A stretch of DNA of 64,000 nucleotides. It comes from DATCDE01 sp038252405 (GTDB lineage Bacteria > Actinomycetota > Actinomycetes > Prado026). Positions 1 through 8,335 of the stretch are shown in pieces. The stretch covers positions 62,001 through 126,000 of the forward strand of contig JBBSAJ010000002.1 of NCBI GenBank assembly GCA_038252405.1, given 5' to 3'. How positions within the stretch are numbered: position 1 is the first letter of the stretch; every line of letters starts with the position of its first letter. The position numbers were made by a program, and so were the translations under genes. The notes beneath the pieces were generated by a model, which made no database searches, was not told the DNA's origin, and worked only from the letters and a program-made list of their open reading frames with translations.

Positions 1-850
1 CCGGAGCGCTCGCCCAGGCGGCCGCGTCCAGCGAGCGGACCGTGCCCTCGACCTCGCCGGCCTGCGGGATCACGTTGTGCGCCCCGCCTGCCAGGATCCG
101 CCCCCAGACGAGCGACAGCCCGGCTCGCGGGTCGACCCGGCGGGACAGCACAGCGGGGACGTCGGTCACCACCCGGGCCAGCGCGTAGACCAGGTCGGCA
201 GTCAGGTGGGGGCGGGCCGTGTGCCCGCCGGGGCCGGCCAGCCGCACCCGCACGTGGTCGGAGGAGCCGGTGATCGGACCCACCCGTAGGCCCACGGTCC
301 CGACGTCGGCCCGGGGGTCGCAGTGGACGGCGTAGATGCCGGACACCCCGTCCAGCGCGTTCACCGCAAGGACGTCGAGCGCACCCCCGGGGTTGGTCTC
401 CTCGGCCGGCTGGAAGACCAGCCGGACCCGGCCGGGCAGGAGCCCGGCACGGTCGAGGTCGGCGAGCACCAGTCCGGCGCCGAGCACGACGACCGTGTGC
501 ACGTCGTGGCCGCAGGCATGGCACCGCCCGGGCACGGTGGACCGGTAGGGGACGTCCTTCTCATCGGCGATGGGCAGCGCGTCCAGGTCGGCGCGCAGCG
601 CCGTGGCCGGCTCGCCCGAACCCACGTCGCACACCAGCCCGCTGCCGCCGGGCAGCAGCCGGGGAGCCAGCCCAGCCGCTTCGAGCCGCTCGCGGACCAG
701 CCGGGTGGTACGCACCTCGGCCCGGCCCAGCTCGGGGTGCGCGTGCAGGTCACGGCGCAGCGCGACCAGCTCGTCGGCGTACCCGGCGACCAGGGCGGGG
801 ACCTGCGCGAGGACGGCGTCCAGCTCGTTGGGCACGGGTGCAGGGTCCAC
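1..850 (-). CDS. M20-family amidohydrolase (partial, runs off left edge)
   Basis: Zinc-type amidohydrolase/peptidase of family M20, which removes acyl groups from N-acyl amino acids or similar amides; the exact substrate cannot be told. Only the first 283 codons are present. Visible are LRADLDALPI (about residues 85-94), the metal-binding stretch CHACGHDVHT (110-119), QPAEE (147-151), VHCDP (175-179) and GGHTARPH (208-215) of the lid domain. The GTG start at 850 is chosen because a TAGCCT -10 element ends 6 bases upstream, giving a leaderless message. The C-terminal part of the catalytic domain lies outside the window. Confidence 0.88.
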   Translation of the reverse strand, partial: MDPAPVPNELDAVLAQVPALVAGYADELVALRRDLHAHPELGRAEVRTTRLVRERLEAAGLAPRLLPGGSGLVCDVGSGEPATALRADLDALPIADEKDVPYRSTVPGRCHACGHDVHTVVVLGAGLVLADLDRAGLLPGRVRLVFQPAEETNPGGALDVLAVNALDGVSGIYAVHCDPRADVGTVGLRVGPITGSSDHVRVRLAGPGGHTARPHLTADLVYALARVVTDVPAVLSRRVDPRAGLSLVWGRILAGGAHNVIPQAGEVEGTVRSLDAAAWASAP

Positions 851-856
851 CCCGGC

Positions 857-862
857 AGGCTA
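857..862 (-). promoter_or_regulatory. -10 element TAGCCT, leaderless amidohydrolase promoter
   Basis: TAGCCT ends 6 bases before the GTG start of the amidohydrolase. Its TAG is also the stop codon (862-860) of the upstream small membrane gene. Inference from position; no mapped transcript. Confidence 0.5.
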
Positions 863-1084
863 GTCCCGGCTCGACCCGGCTCGCCCCGGCTCGTCCTCGC
901 CGGACCCCGGCTCCGGCTGCCGCGACACCTGGACCTGCGTCGGCTCGGACCGCGCCCACGTCCCGGTCAGCTCGCTGGCGTGCTGGAAGCGGGCGGCCTC
1001 GTCCGGCCGCTGTGCGCGGCGCAGCAGCACGACCACCGCGCCCAGGACGAGGACGACCACGACTGCGATCACGAGCAGTGTCAT
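860..1084 (-). CDS. Small single-pass membrane protein, function unknown
   Basis: A 74-residue protein with one strong N-terminal membrane helix (about residues 2-22, LLVIAVVVVLVLGAVVVLL), a short basic stretch, and a hydrophilic acidic/basic tail. I do not recognise a family. It is supported as a gene by a good promoter, TTGACC-17-CACGGT, whose -10 ends 6 bases before the ATG. It lies between the mutase large subunit and the amidohydrolase on the same strand; its TAG stop overlaps the downstream -10. Membrane anchoring is visible; any function would be a guess. Confidence 0.6.
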   Translation of the reverse strand: MTLLVIAVVVVLVLGAVVVLLRRAQRPDEAARFQHASELTGTWARSEPTQVQVSRQPEPGSGEDEPGRAGSSRD

Positions 1085-1090
1085 GGGTCA

Positions 1091-1119
1091 ACCGTGACAA
1101 AGCGGATGAATCCGGTCAA
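1091..1119 (-). promoter_or_regulatory. Promoter of the small membrane gene
   Basis: TTGACC (1119-1114), a 17-base spacer and CACGGT (1096-1091) lie upstream of the ATG at 1084, with 6 bases from -10 to start codon. This is the clearest paired -35/-10 at the left end and implies a leaderless transcript. Confidence 0.6.
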
Positions 1120-1142
1120 GACGCGGCGTGGCTGCACTCCGG

Positions 1143-2729
1143 TCAGAACGCGTCGTTGGGCCGGTACGTTCCCCACACGTCGCGCAGCGCGTCGGACACC
1201 TCCCCCACCGTGGCGCGCGCGGAGAGTGCGGTCCTCATCGGGCGCAGCACGTTGTCGCTGCCCTGCGCCGCGGCCCGGACGGCGTCCAGTGCCGCGGTCA
1301 CCGACCCGTTGTCGCGGTCGGCCCGCAGCCGGGCCAGCCGCTCGGCCTGCTCCGCCTCGATCGCCGGGTCGACCCGCAGCGGCTCGTAGTGCTCCTCCTC
1401 GTCGAAAGTGAACCGGTTGACCCCCACGACGACCCGCTCCCCCGAGTCGATGGAGGTGGCCACGTCGTAGGCGGACCGCTCGATCTCGCGCTTCTGGAAG
1501 CCCTGCTCGATCGCTGCGACCGCCCCACCGAGGTCCTCCACCCGGCCCATCAGGTCGCGGGCTGCGGCCTCGAGCGCGTCGGTCATCGACTCGATGACGT
1601 AGGACCCGGCGAACGGGTCGACGGTGGCGGTCACATCGGTCTCGTAGGCCAGCACCTGCTGGGTGCGCAGCGCCAGCCGGGCCGCCTTCTCCGACGGCAG
1701 CGCGATGGCCTCGTCGAAGGAGTTGGTGTGCAGCGACTGGGTCCCACCGAGGACCGCGGCCAACCCCTGGACCGCGACCCGGACCAGGTTGACCTCCGGC
1801 TGCTGCGCGGTCAGCTGCACCCCCGCGGTCTGGGTGTGGAACCGCAGCATCATCGACTTCGGGTTCTTCGCACCGAACTGCTCGCGCATCACGTGCGCCC
1901 AGATCCGGCGGGCGGCCCGGAACTTGGCCACCTCCTCCAGCAGCGTGGTGCGCGCCACGAAGAAGAACGCCAGCCGGGGGGCGAACTCGTCGACGCCCTG
2001 GCCGGACGCGACCGCGGCACGGACGTACTCGATCCCGTCGGCGAGGGTGAAGGCGATCTCCTGCGCCGGCGTGGCCCCGGCCTCGGCCATGTGGTAGCCG
2101 GAGATGGAGATGGTGTTCCACCGCGGGATCTCCTCGCGGCAGTAGGCGAAGATGTCGGTGATCAGCCGCAGGGACGCCTTCGGCGGGTAGATGTAGGTCC
2201 CCCGCGCGATGTACTCCTTGAGGACGTCGTTCTGGATGGTCCCGGTCAGCTGCGCCGGCGCCACCCCCTGCTCCTCGCCGACCAGCTGGTAGAGCAGCAG
2301 CAGCACGGCGGCCGGTGCGTTGATGGTCATGGACGTCGAGACCCGGTCGAGCGGGATGTCACCGAACAGCACCCGCATGTCCTCGACCGAGTCGATGGCG
2401 ACGCCGACCTTGCCGACCTCGCCGTGGGCGATCGCGTTGTCGCTGTCGTACCCCATCTGGGTCGGCAGGTCGAAGGCCACCGACAGCCCGGTCTGCCCCG
2501 CCGCCAGCAGCTGGCGGTACCGGGCGTTCGACTCCGCCGCCGTGCCGAAGCCGGCGTACTGCCGCATGGTCCACGGCTTGCCCGTGTACATGGTCGGGTA
2601 CACGCCGCGGGTGTACGGGAACGCCCCTGGCTCGCCGAGCTGCCTGGCCGGGTCCCACCCGGCCAGGGCGTCCGGGCCGTACAGGGCCGGGATCGGGAGA
2701 CCGGACTCGGTGCGGCGCTCGTCGCTCAT
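1143..2729 (-). CDS. B12-dependent acyl-CoA mutase, large subunit (methylmalonyl-CoA type, split form)
   Basis: A 528-residue catalytic barrel subunit of the methylmalonyl-/isobutyryl-CoA mutase family, which interconverts branched and linear acyl-CoAs through adenosylcobalamin radicals. Seen: YPTMYTGKPWTMRQYAGFGTA (44-64), SVAFDLPTQMGYDSD (83-97), TIQNDVLKEYIARGTYIYPP (164-183) and SISGYHMAEAG. There is no C-terminal B12-binding domain; the detached domain is encoded at 22971-23381. By recalled family alignments, Tyr58 and Arg176 match methylmalonyl-CoA mutase rather than the Phe/Gln pair of isobutyryl-CoA mutase. If so it links propionyl-CoA breakdown to succinyl-CoA, in keeping with the nearby sdh and suc genes. 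Exact substrate is inference. Confidence 0.85.
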   Translation of the reverse strand: MSDERRTESGLPIPALYGPDALAGWDPARQLGEPGAFPYTRGVYPTMYTGKPWTMRQYAGFGTAAESNARYRQLLAAGQTGLSVAFDLPTQMGYDSDNAIAHGEVGKVGVAIDSVEDMRVLFGDIPLDRVSTSMTINAPAAVLLLLYQLVGEEQGVAPAQLTGTIQNDVLKEYIARGTYIYPPKASLRLITDIFAYCREEIPRWNTISISGYHMAEAGATPAQEIAFTLADGIEYVRAAVASGQGVDEFAPRLAFFFVARTTLLEEVAKFRAARRIWAHVMREQFGAKNPKSMMLRFHTQTAGVQLTAQQPEVNLVRVAVQGLAAVLGGTQSLHTNSFDEAIALPSEKAARLALRTQQVLAYETDVTATVDPFAGSYVIESMTDALEAAARDLMGRVEDLGGAVAAIEQGFQKREIERSAYDVATSIDSGERVVVGVNRFTFDEEEHYEPLRVDPAIEAEQAERLARLRADRDNGSVTAALDAVRAAAQGSDNVLRPMRTALSARATVGEVSDALRDVWGTYRPNDAF

Positions 2730-2737
2730 GCTCCGTC

Positions 2738-2743
2738 AGCGTA
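2738..2743 (-). promoter_or_regulatory. -10 element TACGCT, mutase large-subunit promoter
   Basis: TACGCT ends 8 bases before the ATG at 2729, consistent with a leaderless or nearly leaderless transcript. It diverges from the sdh promoter. Confidence 0.4.
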
Positions 2744-2810
2744 CTGACGACGTCCGCGCCGCTGTGACGGGTGTGACGCAGTCGGCGTACGCCGGCCGAG
2801 GGCACGTCGA

Positions 2811-2816
2811 TACGAT
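2811..2816 (+). promoter_or_regulatory. Probable sdhCDAB -10 element TACGAT
   Basis: TACGAT lies about 84 bases upstream of the sdhC TTG start, giving a leader of roughly 75 bases, unlike the leaderless genes elsewhere in the window. I see no recognisable riboswitch in the leader. Confidence 0.4.
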
Positions 2817-2899
2817 GGCAAAGTCCGGGCCCATCGCCTGGGCCGGGCTGCTCCGCACGTTGGCGAAGCGCCCGTGGGCTCCGCGACGGAGGTGCTGCC

Positions 2900-3295
2900 T
2901 TGGCCACCATGCCGGCAGGCACGATCTACCGGGGCCGGGAGGGCATGTGGTCCTGGGTGGCCCACCGAATCACCGGCGTCCTGACCTTCTTCTTCCTGTT
3001 CGCGCACGTGCTCGACACGGCGCTGGTGCGGGTCTCCCCCGACTCCTACGACCGGGTGATCGCGTCGTACAAGACGCCGATCGTCAACCTGCTCGAGGTC
3101 GCCCTCGTCGGCGCGGTCCTCTACCACGCGCTGAACGGGATCCGGGTGGTGCTCGTCGACTTCTGGTCGAAGGGGCCGCGCTACCACCGGGTCATGCTGT
3201 GGACCATCGTGGCCGTCTGGGTCGTGATCATGGTGCCCGGCGTCTACTTCATGCTGCAGCACACCGTGCAGTCACTGTTCGGGAGCACGTCATGA
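2900..3295 (+). CDS. sdhC: Succinate dehydrogenase cytochrome b556 subunit
   Basis: Membrane anchor of respiratory complex II, which with SdhD holds the haem and quinone site. The 131 residues contain three membrane helices (about 23-42, 64-84 and 100-120). HRITGVLTFFFLFAHVLDTA (about 22-41) and LYHALNGIRVVLVDF carry the conserved His residues expected for haem and quinone contacts. The TTG start at 2900 is preferred over ATG 2909 because GGAGGTG (2888-2894) is correctly spaced only for the TTG. It is first in sdhCDAB and its stop overlaps the sdhD start as ATGA. Confidence 0.92.
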   Translation: MATMPAGTIYRGREGMWSWVAHRITGVLTFFFLFAHVLDTALVRVSPDSYDRVIASYKTPIVNLLEVALVGAVLYHALNGIRVVLVDFWSKGPRYHRVMLWTIVAVWVVIMVPGVYFMLQHTVQSLFGSTS

Positions 3296-3714
3296 GCGCG
3301 GTCGAGCCGGCCCCGGCCCTGGAGGCCCCGCGCAGCCCGCGCCGGCAGCGCAGCCGGCAGCGCACCAACTTCGAGCTGTTCAGCTGGCTGTTCATGCGGA
3401 TCTCGGGGCTGTTCCTGGTCGTGCTGGTCCTGGGCCACCTGCTGATCATGAACATCCTGGACGGCGGCGTGCAGCGGATCAACTTCGGCTTCGTGGCCGG
3501 CCGCTGGGCCTCCCCGTTCTGGCAGGTCTGGGACCTGCTGATGCTCTGGCTCGCCGAGCTGCACGGGGCCAACGGGCTGCGGACCGTCATCAACGACTAC
3601 GCGGAGCGGGACCAGACCCGCTTCTGGCTGAAGATGCTGCTGCTCGTCAGCACGGTACTGATCGTGGCTCTCGGCACCTTGGTGATCTTCACCTTCGATC
3701 CGAACATCGGCTAG
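3292..3714 (+). CDS. sdhD: Succinate dehydrogenase membrane anchor subunit
   Basis: Second membrane anchor of complex II, 140 residues, with a charged cytoplasmic N-terminus (about 1-30) and three membrane helices. FLVVLVLGHLLIMNIL (about 41-56) and ELHGANGLRTVINDY carry conserved His residues at the haem/quinone region. The ATG overlaps the sdhC stop by four bases, so translation is probably coupled; sdhA follows 8 bases after the stop. Confidence 0.9.
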   Translation: MSAVEPAPALEAPRSPRRQRSRQRTNFELFSWLFMRISGLFLVVLVLGHLLIMNILDGGVQRINFGFVAGRWASPFWQVWDLLMLWLAELHGANGLRTVINDYAERDQTRFWLKMLLLVSTVLIVALGTLVIFTFDPNIG

Positions 3715-3722
3715 GGGCGCGC

Positions 3723-5465
3723 ATGCACACCCATTCGTACGACGTCGTCATCGTCGGAGCCGGCGGGGCCGGCATGCGGGCGGCCCTCGAGTCCAGCCAG
3801 CAGGCCCGCACCGCGGTGCTGACCAAGCTGTACCCGACCCGGTCCCACACCGGCGCGGCCCAGGGCGGCATGTGCGCCGCGCTGGCCAACGTCGAGGAGG
3901 ACAACTGGGAGTGGCACACCTTCGACACGGTCAAGGGCGGCGACTACCTGGTCGACCAGGACGCCGCCGAGGTCATGTGCAAGGAGGCCATCGACGCGGT
4001 CCTCGACCTGGAGAAGATGGGGCTGCCGTTCTCCCGGACCCCGGACGGCCGCATCGACCAGCGCCGGTTCGGCGGACACACCCGCAACCACGGCGAGGCC
4101 GCCGTCCGGCGGGCCTGCTACGCGGCCGACCGAACCGGGCACATGATCCTGCAGACGCTGTTCCAGAACTGTGTGAAGCAGGGCGTCGAGTTCCACAACG
4201 AGTTCTACGTCCTCGACCTGCTGATGACCGACGGGCGCGCGGCCGGCGTGGTGGCCTACGAGCTGGCCACCGGTGAGCTGCACGTGTTCTCGGCCAAGTC
4301 CGTGGTCTTCGCCACCGGGGGCTTCGGCAAGGTGTTCAAGACGACGTCCAACGCGCACACCCTGACCGGGGACGGGATGGGCATCGTCTGGCGGCGCGGG
4401 CTGCCGCTCGAGGACATGGAGTTCTACCAGTTCCACCCGACCGGCTTGGCCGGCCTCGGCATCCTGCTCACCGAGGGCGCCCGCGGCGAGGGTGGCATCC
4501 TGCGCAACTCCGAGGGCGAGCGGTTCATGGAGCGCTACGCCCCCACCATCAAGGACCTCGCCCCGCGCGACATGGTGTCCCGGGCCATGTACACCGAGGT
4601 CCGACAGGGCCGGGGTGCCGGGCCGCACAAGGACTACGTGCTGCTCGACCTGACCCATCTGCCCCGGGAGCAGCTGGACGCCAAGCTGCCGGACATCACC
4701 GAGTTCGCCCGCACCTACCTGGGCATCGAGCCGTACACCGAGCCGGTGCCGGTGTACCCGACCGCGCACTACGCCATGGGCGGCATCCCGACGAACATCA
4801 ACGCCGAGGTGCTCCGGGACAACACCGACGTCGTGCCGGGGCTCTACGCGGCCGGCGAGGTCGCCTGCGTCTCCGTCCACGGGGCCAACCGGCTGGGTAC
4901 CAACTCGCTGCTGGACATCAACGTGTTCGGCCGCCGGGCCGGCATCGCAGCGGCCGAGTACGCGACCGGGGCCTCGTTCGTCGACCTGCCGGAGAACCCG
5001 GCCAACGAGGTCGAGGCGCTGCTCGGGCGGCTGGCCTCCAGCGAGGGCTCCGAGAAGGTCGGCCGGATCCGGTCCGAGCTGCAGCAGACGATGGACGACC
5101 ACGCATCCGTGTACCGCACCGAGGCGACCCTGAAGCAGGCGGCCGCCGACATCGCCGCGCTGAAGGATCGCTACCAGCGGGTCACCGTGCAGGACAAGGG
5201 CAAGCGGTACAACACCGACCTGCTCGAGGCCGTCGAGCTCGGCTTCCTGCTCGACCTGGCCGAGGTGCTGGTCGTCGGCGCGCTGGCCCGGACCGAGTCC
5301 CGCGGCGGTCACTTCCGCGAGGACTACCCGACCCGGGACGACGTCAACTTCATGCGGCACACCATGGCCTACCGGGGCGCCGATGCCGAGGGCCGCACCG
5401 AGATCCGGCTGGACTACAAGCCGGTGGCCGTGACCCGCTACCAGCCGATGGAGCGCAAGTACTGA
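3723..5465 (+). CDS. sdhA: Succinate dehydrogenase flavoprotein subunit
   Basis: Catalytic flavoprotein of complex II, oxidising succinate to fumarate on the cytoplasmic face of the membrane; 580 residues, usual length. The dinucleotide-binding fold DVVIVGAGGAGMRAA (7-21) and the covalent-FAD His42 in SHTGAAQGG are visible, followed by GGHTRNHGEAAVRRACYA, TEGARGEGGILRN, the HYAMGGIPTN substrate-site motif and HGANRLGTNSLLDINVFGRR near the C-terminal FAD contact. The stop overlaps the sdhB start by one base (TGATG). The whole cluster is one operon with sdhC, sdhD and sdhB. Confidence 0.97.
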   Translation: MHTHSYDVVIVGAGGAGMRAALESSQQARTAVLTKLYPTRSHTGAAQGGMCAALANVEEDNWEWHTFDTVKGGDYLVDQDAAEVMCKEAIDAVLDLEKMGLPFSRTPDGRIDQRRFGGHTRNHGEAAVRRACYAADRTGHMILQTLFQNCVKQGVEFHNEFYVLDLLMTDGRAAGVVAYELATGELHVFSAKSVVFATGGFGKVFKTTSNAHTLTGDGMGIVWRRGLPLEDMEFYQFHPTGLAGLGILLTEGARGEGGILRNSEGERFMERYAPTIKDLAPRDMVSRAMYTEVRQGRGAGPHKDYVLLDLTHLPREQLDAKLPDITEFARTYLGIEPYTEPVPVYPTAHYAMGGIPTNINAEVLRDNTDVVPGLYAAGEVACVSVHGANRLGTNSLLDINVFGRRAGIAAAEYATGASFVDLPENPANEVEALLGRLASSEGSEKVGRIRSELQQTMDDHASVYRTEATLKQAAADIAALKDRYQRVTVQDKGKRYNTDLLEAVELGFLLDLAEVLVVGALARTESRGGHFREDYPTRDDVNFMRHTMAYRGADAEGRTEIRLDYKPVAVTRYQPMERKY

Positions 5466-6253
5466 TGTCCACAGACACCCTGTCGGGCGGCCCGGTCGCA
5501 GGCGCCCAGCCCCAGCCCCAGGCGCAGCCGGAGGCGGCCCCGGTCCGGATCCCGGTGCGGCTGAAGATCCGCCGGTACAACCCGGAGACCGACACCGAGC
5601 CGCACTGGGAGCTGTACGAGATCGACTGCCTCCCGACCGACCGGCTGCTGGACGCGCTGCACCAGGTCAAGTGGGAGATCGACGGCACCCTCACCTTCCG
5701 GCGGTCCTGTGCGCACGGCATCTGCGGCTCCGACGCCATGCGCATCAACGGGCGCAACCGGCTGGCCTGCAAGACGCTGATCCGCGACCTCAGCCCCGAG
5801 CACGAGATCACCATCGAGGCGATCAAGGGGCTGGCCCTGGAGAAGGACCTCGTCGTCGACATGGAGCCGTTCTTCGCGGCGTACCGCGACGTCAAGCCGT
5901 TCCTCATCACCCACGGCCAGGAGCCCACCCGGGAGCGCCGGCAGTCCCAGGCCGACCGCGCGATCTTCGACGACACCACCAAGTGCATCCTGTGCGCCGC
6001 CTGCACGACGTCCTGCCCGGTGTTCTGGAACGACGGGCAGTACTTCGGGCCGGCCGCGATCGTCAGCGCGCACCGGTTCATCTTCGACAGCCGGGACGAG
6101 GGCGCAGAGGAGCGGCTGCAGATCCTCAACGACCGCGAGGGGGTCTGGCGCTGCCGGACGACGTTCAACTGCACCGACGCGTGCCCGCGCGGGATCCAGG
6201 TGACCCAGGCGATCCAGGAGGTCAAGCGGGCCCTGCTGTTCCGACGGATCTGA
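5465..6253 (+). CDS. sdhB: Succinate dehydrogenase iron-sulfur subunit
   Basis: Electron-transfer subunit of complex II, 262 residues. It has a proline/glutamine-rich N-terminal extension (about 9-26), a [2Fe-2S] site in SCAHGICGSD with a further Cys at 102, a [4Fe-4S] motif CILCAACTTSCPV (about 174-186) and a [3Fe-4S]-type CRTTFNCTDACPRGI near the C-terminus. It carries electrons from SdhA FAD to the quinone site in SdhCD. Last gene of the operon; a hairpin follows at 6264-6284. Confidence 0.97.
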   Translation: MSTDTLSGGPVAGAQPQPQAQPEAAPVRIPVRLKIRRYNPETDTEPHWELYEIDCLPTDRLLDALHQVKWEIDGTLTFRRSCAHGICGSDAMRINGRNRLACKTLIRDLSPEHEITIEAIKGLALEKDLVVDMEPFFAAYRDVKPFLITHGQEPTRERRQSQADRAIFDDTTKCILCAACTTSCPVFWNDGQYFGPAAIVSAHRFIFDSRDEGAEERLQILNDREGVWRCRTTFNCTDACPRGIQVTQAIQEVKRALLFRRI

Positions 6254-6263
6254 CGAGCGGCGA

Positions 6264-6284
6264 GCGCCCAGGTACCCTGGGCGC
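6264..6284 (+). terminator. Perfect 9-bp hairpin after sdhB, overlapping the dacC promoter
   Basis: GCGCCCAGG, a 3-base TAC loop, and CCTGGGCGC form a perfect stem immediately after sdhB. The loop and right arm contain the TACCCT -10 of the next gene, so this may be an sdh terminator, an operator for the next gene, or both. There is no U tract, as is usual in such genomes. Confidence 0.45.
6273..6278 (+). promoter_or_regulatory. -10 element TACCCT of the carboxypeptidase gene
   Basis: TACCCT ends 10 bases before the ATG at 6289, inside the palindrome. No ribosome-binding site is visible, so the transcript is probably leaderless or nearly so. Confidence 0.45.
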
Positions 6285-6288
6285 CACC

Positions 6289-7446
6289 ATGCGGCGCCTC
6301 CCCCACCGACTCGCGGCCACCCTCCTGGGCCTGGCCGTGCTGCTGGGTCTGCCGGCCGCGGCGCAGGCGGTTGGCGTCGCGACGGAGCCCCTGGGCGGCC
6401 CGCTGCTCGGCAGCGCCGGGCTGGTCATCGCGCCCGGCACCGCCGCCCCGCCCAACATCAAGGCCAAGTCGTTCGTGCTGGCCGACGCCACGACCGGAAC
6501 CGTGCTCGCGGCGCAGGACGCCCACGGGCGGTTCCGGCCCGCGAGCACGCTGAAGATGCTCACCGCGGTCACCCTGCTGCCGCTGCTCGACCCGACCACC
6601 GTCTACACCGCGGTGTACGACGACGCGGCCGCCGAGGGCAGCAAGGCCGGGATCGTCCCCGGGGGCACCTACACCGTCGACCAGCTGTTCGACGCGCTGC
6701 TGCTGCCGTCCGGCAACGACGGGGCGCACGCCCTGGCCACCGTCGCGGGGGGCGTGCCCACGACGGTGGCCATGATGAACGAGACGGCCCGCCGGCTGCA
6801 GGCGGACGACACCCACGCGGTGAACCCCAGCGGCCTGGACGCCGACGGCCAGCTCACCTCGGCGTACGACCTGGTGCTGATCGCCCGGGCCGGCCTGCAA
6901 CGGTCCGACTTCCGCGCCTACGTCTCGCGCAAGGTCGCCGACTTCCCTGGGTTAATGCCGAAGACCCCCGGGGCCGCCCGGGGCACCTTCAAGATCTACA
7001 ACCAGAACCGGCTGCTGCAGGACGGTTACCCGGGGGCGGTCGGGGTGAAGACCGGCTACACCACGCTGGCCGGGCGCACCTTCGTGGGCGCCGCCGAGCG
7101 CAACGGGCACCTGCTCATCGTCAGCATCATCCAGCCGGCCGGCCTCACCGAGCCGGCCGCCAAGACACTGCTGGACTGGGGGTTCGCCCACCTGAGCACC
7201 CCCGGGGTGGGCCGGCTGGTGGACCCGCTCACCAGCGGCTCGGCCGCGGCGCCGCACCGCACCGCCAACGCGGTCACCGCGGGGATCAGCCCGCCACGCT
7301 CCGGCTCATCCGTCGACTCGTGGGCGAGCTGGGCCGGCGCCGTCGTCCTGCTCGCGGGCCTGGGGCTGGTCGGCTACGCCGCCGTCCACCGCCGGAACCT
7401 GCGCCGTCGCTACGCCCGGTCCCGCTCTCCCCTCCGGCGGTACTGA
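6289..7446 (+). CDS. D-alanyl-D-alanine carboxypeptidase (PBP5/DacA-like)
   Basis: Serine-type DD-carboxypeptidase that trims the terminal D-Ala of peptidoglycan stem peptides outside the membrane. The 385 residues have a signal peptide (about 1-27, ending AAAQA), then the penicillin-binding motifs Ser86-Thr-Leu-Lys89, Ser141-Gly-Asn143 and Lys254-Thr-Gly256. A C-terminal helix (about 347-366) and a very basic tail (HRRNLRRRYARSRSPLRRY) anchor it by a single span. Its last 141 bases overlap the yihY gene on the opposite strand. The start is supported by the TACCCT -10 just upstream. Confidence 0.9.
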   Translation: MRRLPHRLAATLLGLAVLLGLPAAAQAVGVATEPLGGPLLGSAGLVIAPGTAAPPNIKAKSFVLADATTGTVLAAQDAHGRFRPASTLKMLTAVTLLPLLDPTTVYTAVYDDAAAEGSKAGIVPGGTYTVDQLFDALLLPSGNDGAHALATVAGGVPTTVAMMNETARRLQADDTHAVNPSGLDADGQLTSAYDLVLIARAGLQRSDFRAYVSRKVADFPGLMPKTPGAARGTFKIYNQNRLLQDGYPGAVGVKTGYTTLAGRTFVGAAERNGHLLIVSIIQPAGLTEPAAKTLLDWGFAHLSTPGVGRLVDPLTSGSAAAPHRTANAVTAGISPPRSGSSVDSWASWAGAVVLLAGLGLVGYAAVHRRNLRRRYARSRSPLRRY

Positions 7447-8316
7447 CCGGTCGGCTGTCGCGGTCCACGAGCCGGCGAGCAGCACCCAGCGCGAGGCGTA
7501 GGCGATCCAGGCGAGCAGCCCGACGGTGATCGCGAACGTGCCGTAGACCACGTTCCGGGACGCCGATGCGATGATCACCGCCCCGACCTGGGTGATGACC
7601 TGGCCGCCGACCGCGCCGAGCAGCGCCCCCCGCATGGCCACCCGACGGCCCGGCCGGGGTGACGGCAGCAGCCCGTAGATCGCCGTGAACATCGCCCACA
7701 GGGTCACCAGCGAGACGAGCAGCGCCAGCAGCCGGACCAGCCACACGTCCAGCGTCGTGTCCGGCCCCAGCAGCCCGTCGATGAACGATCCCACCACCGT
7801 GGTGAGCGCCGTCGCAGCCACCGAGGCCAGCAGGCACAGCCCCAGTGCCACCAGGGTGAGCAGGTCGCGGACCACCCCGCGGACGAACGGCACCTCGCGG
7901 GGGCTGCCGCCGAACACCAGGGTGAGGGCCCGCCGCAGCGCGGCCACCAGCCGGACGCCGGCGTAGAGCATCACACCCAGACCGATGAGGCCGGCCGTGA
8001 CCCCCGCCGACGCCAGCTGGGACAGGTCGATCGTCCCGGCCAGCCCCGGCGGCAGGAGGTCCTTGACACCGGCCCCCAGCGCGGGCACGAGCAGCACCAG
8101 CACCGACAGCACGCCATAGGCGACCGCCGCCAGGGGGAACAGCGCGAGGAACCCGTAGTAGGTGATGCCCGCCGCGAGCAGGGAGCCCTGGACGGCGGTG
8201 AACCTCTGCAGCGCCCGCCACAGGTGGTCGGCCGCCGGGCTGCGGTCGCGTACCTGGGCGGCCCGGCGGGAGGCCCAGCCGAGGATCCCCTTCTCGGCTC
8301 GGACCGGCTCGGTCAT
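7306..8316 (-). CDS. YihY/BrkB-family inner-membrane protein
   Basis: A 336-residue polytopic membrane protein of the YihY/virulence-factor-BrkB family, whose biochemical role is not established. ALQRFTAVQGSLLAAGITYYGFLALFPLAAVAYGV (about 36-70) is the family signature; six membrane segments follow to about residue 275, then a charged, low-complexity cytoplasmic tail. The ATG at 8316 (MTEPVRAEKG) is chosen because upstream in-frame sequence would run into the preceding gene. It is the last gene of a trpS-2H phosphoesterase-yihY unit with a 19-base gap. Its C-terminal 47 codons are antisense to the carboxypeptidase tail. Confidence 0.82.
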   Translation of the reverse strand: MTEPVRAEKGILGWASRRAAQVRDRSPAADHLWRALQRFTAVQGSLLAAGITYYGFLALFPLAAVAYGVLSVLVLLVPALGAGVKDLLPPGLAGTIDLSQLASAGVTAGLIGLGVMLYAGVRLVAALRRALTLVFGGSPREVPFVRGVVRDLLTLVALGLCLLASVAATALTTVVGSFIDGLLGPDTTLDVWLVRLLALLVSLVTLWAMFTAIYGLLPSPRPGRRVAMRGALLGAVGGQVITQVGAVIIASASRNVVYGTFAITVGLLAWIAYASRWVLLAGSWTATADRSVPPEGRAGPGVATAQVPAVDGGVADQPQAREQDDGAGPARPRVDG

Positions 8317-8335
8317 GGGGTCCCCCAGCGCCCGG

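Noticed and set aside
3711..5360. Long open frame of about 549 codons antisense to sdhA
   Set aside because: High GC makes such antisense frames common; its composition is His/Arg/Pro/Val-rich shadow sequence with no motif, while sdhA on the other strand is unmistakable. Similar shadows opposite purH, guaA, guaB and groEL were also ignored.
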